64,000 bases of DNA, from contig VZTG01006037.1 of NCBI GenBank assembly GCA_013397845.1, positions 458,844 through 522,843 of the forward strand, read 5' to 3'. Below the pieces are notes generated by a model. The model was not told the DNA's origin, did no database searches, and saw nothing but the letters and a program-made list of their open reading frames with translations. Source of the stretch: Melanocharis versteri (taxonomy: Eukaryota; Chordata; Aves; Passeriformes; Melanocharitidae). The position numbers and the translations under genes are program-made. Numbering within the stretch: position 1 is the first letter of the stretch; each line of letters begins with the position of its first letter. This document shows positions 60,501 to 64,000 of the stretch, piece by piece.

Positions 60501-62409
60501 TCAGGGCACTGTTCAAGGTTTGCTGCCTCTGAAGGAAGAAATCAGAGTGATGGACACATGTACCTCAGACCTGAGATGACTGATTGGAGCCAGGAGCTGT
60601 CACATGTTTCCTAGCAGGATGGTGCAAAGAATGTAGGGGCTAAGCTTTGCTCAATATTGAAACTGAGAAGGAATAAACCAGGGTTTCACATGGCGGAGGG
60701 GATGTTCTCCACCTCCAGCCATGTTGTAACCCACCAGGTCTCTGGAAAATGAACTGGGAATGGTACATACCTACCATGTGTACTACAGCAAGTCATTTGT
60801 GCCTCAGATACCTCACCTGGTTTAGGTTCTGGGTCTCTGCAGCCATGATTTGCCTTCTGAACAAAAGGAGCATTGGTTCCAGGTAGGGAACCCCTACCAG
60901 CATGGACCTGGGTGTGGGAGATGAGGACCTGGACATGCACCCAGGCAGGAGAGTGCAGCTGCCACCTGCAACTCCCACCTTGCAGGGCAGGATGAAGCAG
61001 CCAAAGGGGCAGTCAGGCTGCTGGGCACACAGCAATGGTGACTTTTAGCAATCTCCACTGGCTTAACTGTTTTCACAGATGGAGGTTGCATGGGAAACCT
61101 TGATCCATCACCAGTGGCACAATGGATCCACCCACAATGGCACACCCACAGCCTGAGAGCTGCGTGCAACTTGGAAATTCAGAGATCAGTTTTCTGGTAC
61201 AGAAGAAAGTCCCCAGGGGCTCTTCAGTGTTCTTTCTGTGGCCCCCACATACAGTTCCGTGTGCACATCACTGCACCAGGTGGAAGATGTTTCTCAGGGC
61301 TCCAGCTGGCCCCGCTCCCACCACAGCCTAATGCTTCAACAAGTGCCGAGGCTGGCATGAAAGAAGCCTTTCAGAGAAAACAGACTGACTCAGTCACTCC
61401 AGACAAGAGGCTGCACTAGGTTCTAAGCTGGCAGAGCTCTTGGCACTCTCAAGAGCCCCATTTTTACAACCAGGCTCTTCACCTGCCAGCCATGTCTGTT
61501 TTGCTGACTCCCACTTCCACTCACTGCTAATACCCAAGGGACTCTGAGATGCAGTTGGTGGGAGGTAGAGATGACATCAAGGCAGGTGGAAGCACTGGGG
61601 TAGTGGTGTGACACAGACCCTAACCTAACCCAAAACTGAACTGTGTTGGAGCCAGAGCACTCACTTGTGCAGCCCAAGCCTCTGGCCCATGGAGGGAAAG
61701 CCTGGTGCACCCTGTGCTGGGGTGCCAAAGGGCTCTCTGCTCCCCTGTGCAATGCTTAGACTTGGCAAGCAGAGAGAAATTAGTAAATAAGCATTTAAGA
61801 AAGGTTTACAGTCTGGATCCAAGATCCAGAGTTTAGATTTTATAACTTCCTCTTTATTTTAGCATGTTCAGTCACAAACTGAGATTGTGACATGACAATG
61901 GGATCAGGTCTGCTCATGTTTGAGCTGCATGTGGCTGCACCCTCTGCGGATGCCTTTGAAAACAGCAGTCAGTCCCAGGGCATTTGCAATTTCTCCTTGC
62001 AATCTGTCCCACCACTGTAGGTACGTGTTGTTTCAGGGAATGTTCAAGCAGGCTTTTTGCAAACTTAAAAGCTATGTTAATGAAATAAGAAAGAGCATCC
62101 TATCCTTGCAAATAATCATACTGTTTTATTTTTCAGTATCACAGTCTCAGGAAATGAAACAGTCCAGATCTTTTCCAAGATATTACATAGCCTTTTTTCC
62201 ATCTGTCGGTCCACAAAATAATCAAATTAAATACAAATTTTTTTGTTTGCTACATCTATTACAGTGGAAGAACATAATTGTTGGTAGAAGCAGCTAAGCT
62301 TCAGGAACAAAGAGTGGAACAAAGTCTTATTTTCCCCTGCTTTTGTGTAACCCACTCAGGTTTCCAGAAAAGCACATAGAGGGACAGAAGGAAGTGGTGG
62401 GTAACAAAA
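57526..62409. other. Non-coding sequence, no gene recognised
   Basis: About 4.9 kb. It begins with a short CpG-containing stretch (57,526-57,600) and a 15-base T run near 57,688-57,702. The rest carries only short frames (longest about 156 codons, 58,402-58,872, plus) whose translations have no recognisable features. No repeat or RNA gene is evident. Confidence 0.5.
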
Positions 62410-62417
62410 TACAGCGG

Positions 62418-62423
62418 TTTATT
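62418..62423 (-). terminator. Candidate polyadenylation signal (AATAAA on minus strand)
   Basis: The plus strand reads TTTATT, giving AATAAA on the minus strand, preceded by 'ttgttc' and followed within 10-20 bases by GT/T-rich 'ctgtattttgttaccc'. This spacing suits cleavage near 62,400. A single hexamer is weak evidence alone. Its position at the end of U-rich sequence raises confidence slightly. Confidence 0.4.
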
Positions 62424-63658
62424 GAACAAAATGGGGCAAGGCAATGTTCCCTTTACATTCGATGACAATTCAGGAGTATGAAGCAAAACATGCTATACAC
62501 ACACACAGACATGATACTTTGGTTAAATGTCATTCAGAAGTTCTATGCCAAACCTGGTAAAATTATAGAGTGAACAGTCAAAATAAAACCAAGAATAGGC
62601 TTGCATAGACAGATTATTGTCAGTGTGCAATTCATACTTAAGGATTAGCTGTTACAATGCAGGATACACTTGCAGCTCTGAGGAATTTAAGCCTTCTGAC
62701 TAATCCACCTCGTCGCATGGCTAATATTTAGATTCAACAGGCTGAAAGTTTACCCTGAAGAGCTAAATGAGACAACTGCAGTTATTTATTTGAGGCAATT
62801 AACTATATTGCAGTGCACAGATGCAGCTGGAGACAGACCATGGAGTCTACTTAGAGTGAACACTGATACAGTGGAACTTGTTTACCATGAAGTAGAAAAT
62901 ACTCATTTGTGTGTGCCACTGTCCTCTCTGAGACTCTCCTGAAGAGCCCAAACTGCCCGGCTAAGCCTTGCCCTGTGCTGCTGATGGGGAGGAGGTGGCT
63001 GATAGTATCTCCAGCCCAGAAGCTGAGGCTTGGGCAGCTTCTGAACATGAAACCCATGTCCCACAGCCTGTCCTGGGCAGGGCAGTCCAAGTGGCACCTG
63101 TGTGCAGCACAGCCAGTACCTCCCCAGCAGCGCTGCACAGCCACAAATGTGCTGGAGTGCAGCAAACTGGGATCTCTGCAGGTTTATGCCTGTCCTCTGC
63201 AACAAAAAGGAGACAAGCTGCCCCTGGTGTGCTCCGTGCGAGGGACTATGTCCCACACCCACCTCCCAAAACAACTGCAAAACTAAGCCCTGAACACCTT
63301 GGGAGAGTGGGGCAAAACCCCAGCATTGGCTGGGGATGGATAAAGAGCAAACCCCAGACACCACCACCCTGCTGGGCATTCCTGCTGCAGCACCCACCCC
63401 GGCACCACTGCCAGGCACAGGACAGCACCGAGCTCAGGCGCCCGTGCTGGGAGCTGTGCTCCAGTTCCTATTGCATCCCACACAGTCCTGCAGTGTCAGT
63501 GCTGCCAGGAGGGACAGCAGGAGCCCTCTGCTCAGGGGACAAACACACAGGAGATTGCCCTGTCAAGGAAGCAGTGAGTTTCATGGACTGGCTGTGCTCA
63601 ATTACCAGAGTGTAAACTAAGTAGGGGAATCCTCACACTGTCTCCAAGTGCTCCCCTT

Positions 63659-63672
63659 TATATATATATATA
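63659..63672. repeat. (TA)7 microsatellite
   Basis: About seven TA dinucleotides follow a C/T-rich stretch. The tract is short, probably polymorphic and of no evident function, and lies within the putative 3' UTR. Confidence 0.8.
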
Positions 63673-64000
63673 AATTAGCAATTCACAGTTAGTTTGCATA
63701 CAGGATAATACGAATTAAAATAAAAACCTTGATAATAAAAATATATCATATACACATTGATGAACAGCAATAAACTGAATGAAAACACTAGAATGTAACA
63801 GTGGCTGTAATTTGGCACAAAATAAACACACAGAGGTCTAGCACTGTAAAAATAACAATCCATTTTTTTCCATAAGTAGAGAATGTTATCAATCCTGATT
63901 CAAATCCTGATAGGTGGGAATGCAGAGATATAAAAATACTGTACATACAAGATCCCTTTTATAGAGAGAAGCAGACTGCAGCATCTGTAACTTCTCTCCT

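Larger units (their letters stand above)
62410..64000 (-). other. Putative 3' UTR of a minus-strand gene extending past the right edge
   Basis: Read on the minus strand, 63,660-64,000 and 62,480-62,880 are T-rich with many ATTTTT and TTTATTTT stretches, the style of vertebrate 3' untranslated regions. They end at a canonical polyadenylation signal (AATAAA on minus) followed by GT/T-rich sequence (ctgtattttgtt). No long minus-strand coding frame is present, so any stop codon would lie beyond 64,000. The middle part (62,900-63,600) is GC-richer and less typical, so the region may not be one continuous UTR. I do not recognise the gene. Plus-strand AATAAA hexamers at about 63,767 and 63,820 mean the opposite strand cannot be excluded. 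Confidence 0.35.

Overview
The window reads as vertebrate, specifically avian, nuclear DNA. It has long AT-rich non-coding stretches, is generally CpG-poor, and carries remnants of CR1 non-LTR retrotransposons. It also contains one SINE with a tRNA-Ile-like head and a CR1-type 3' tail, the architecture of the songbird SINE family TguSINE1. That combination points to a passerine bird. No bacterial, plasmid or phage organisation is present. I found no open reading frame that I can identify as a real protein. The short frames scattered over both strands have the lengths expected by chance, and the only very long ones lie in a minisatellite whose unit contains no stop triplet in any frame.

Layout. 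Positions 1-28,100 are mostly unique non-coding DNA with one old CR1 piece (about 4,720-4,800, minus strand), a 48-bp minisatellite (16,990-17,180), a T/G-only tract (18,548-18,647), a perfect alternating purine-pyrimidine tract (24,012-24,046) and several AT-rich blocks with homeodomain-type motifs that may be conserved non-coding elements. At 28,150-28,470 lies the only clear CpG island. It contains a one-base-loop G-quadruplex motif on the minus strand and ends at a consensus plus-strand splice donor, so it may be a promoter with a first exon. From 28,470 to 55,200 the DNA is again non-coding, with the SINE (37,590-37,725), a CR1 3' end (40,650-40,870), an older CR1 (about 41,505-41,977) and two weak exon candidates.

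At 55,216-56,039 a segment of about 411 bp occurs twice in tandem with a single N at the junction, which is probably an assembly artefact. At 56,751-57,525 there is a very homogeneous 82-bp minisatellite. The last 1.6 kb (62,410-64,000) looks like the 3' untranslated end of a minus-strand gene whose coding part would lie beyond the right edge, with a polyadenylation signal at 62,418-62,423.

The most economical reading is intergenic or intronic DNA between a possible plus-strand promoter at 28.3 kb and the 3' end of a minus-strand gene at the right edge. I did not find a convincing new multi-gene system. The most unusual structures are the 82-bp array and the N-separated duplication. All homology statements rest on recognition by eye, and no database search was possible.
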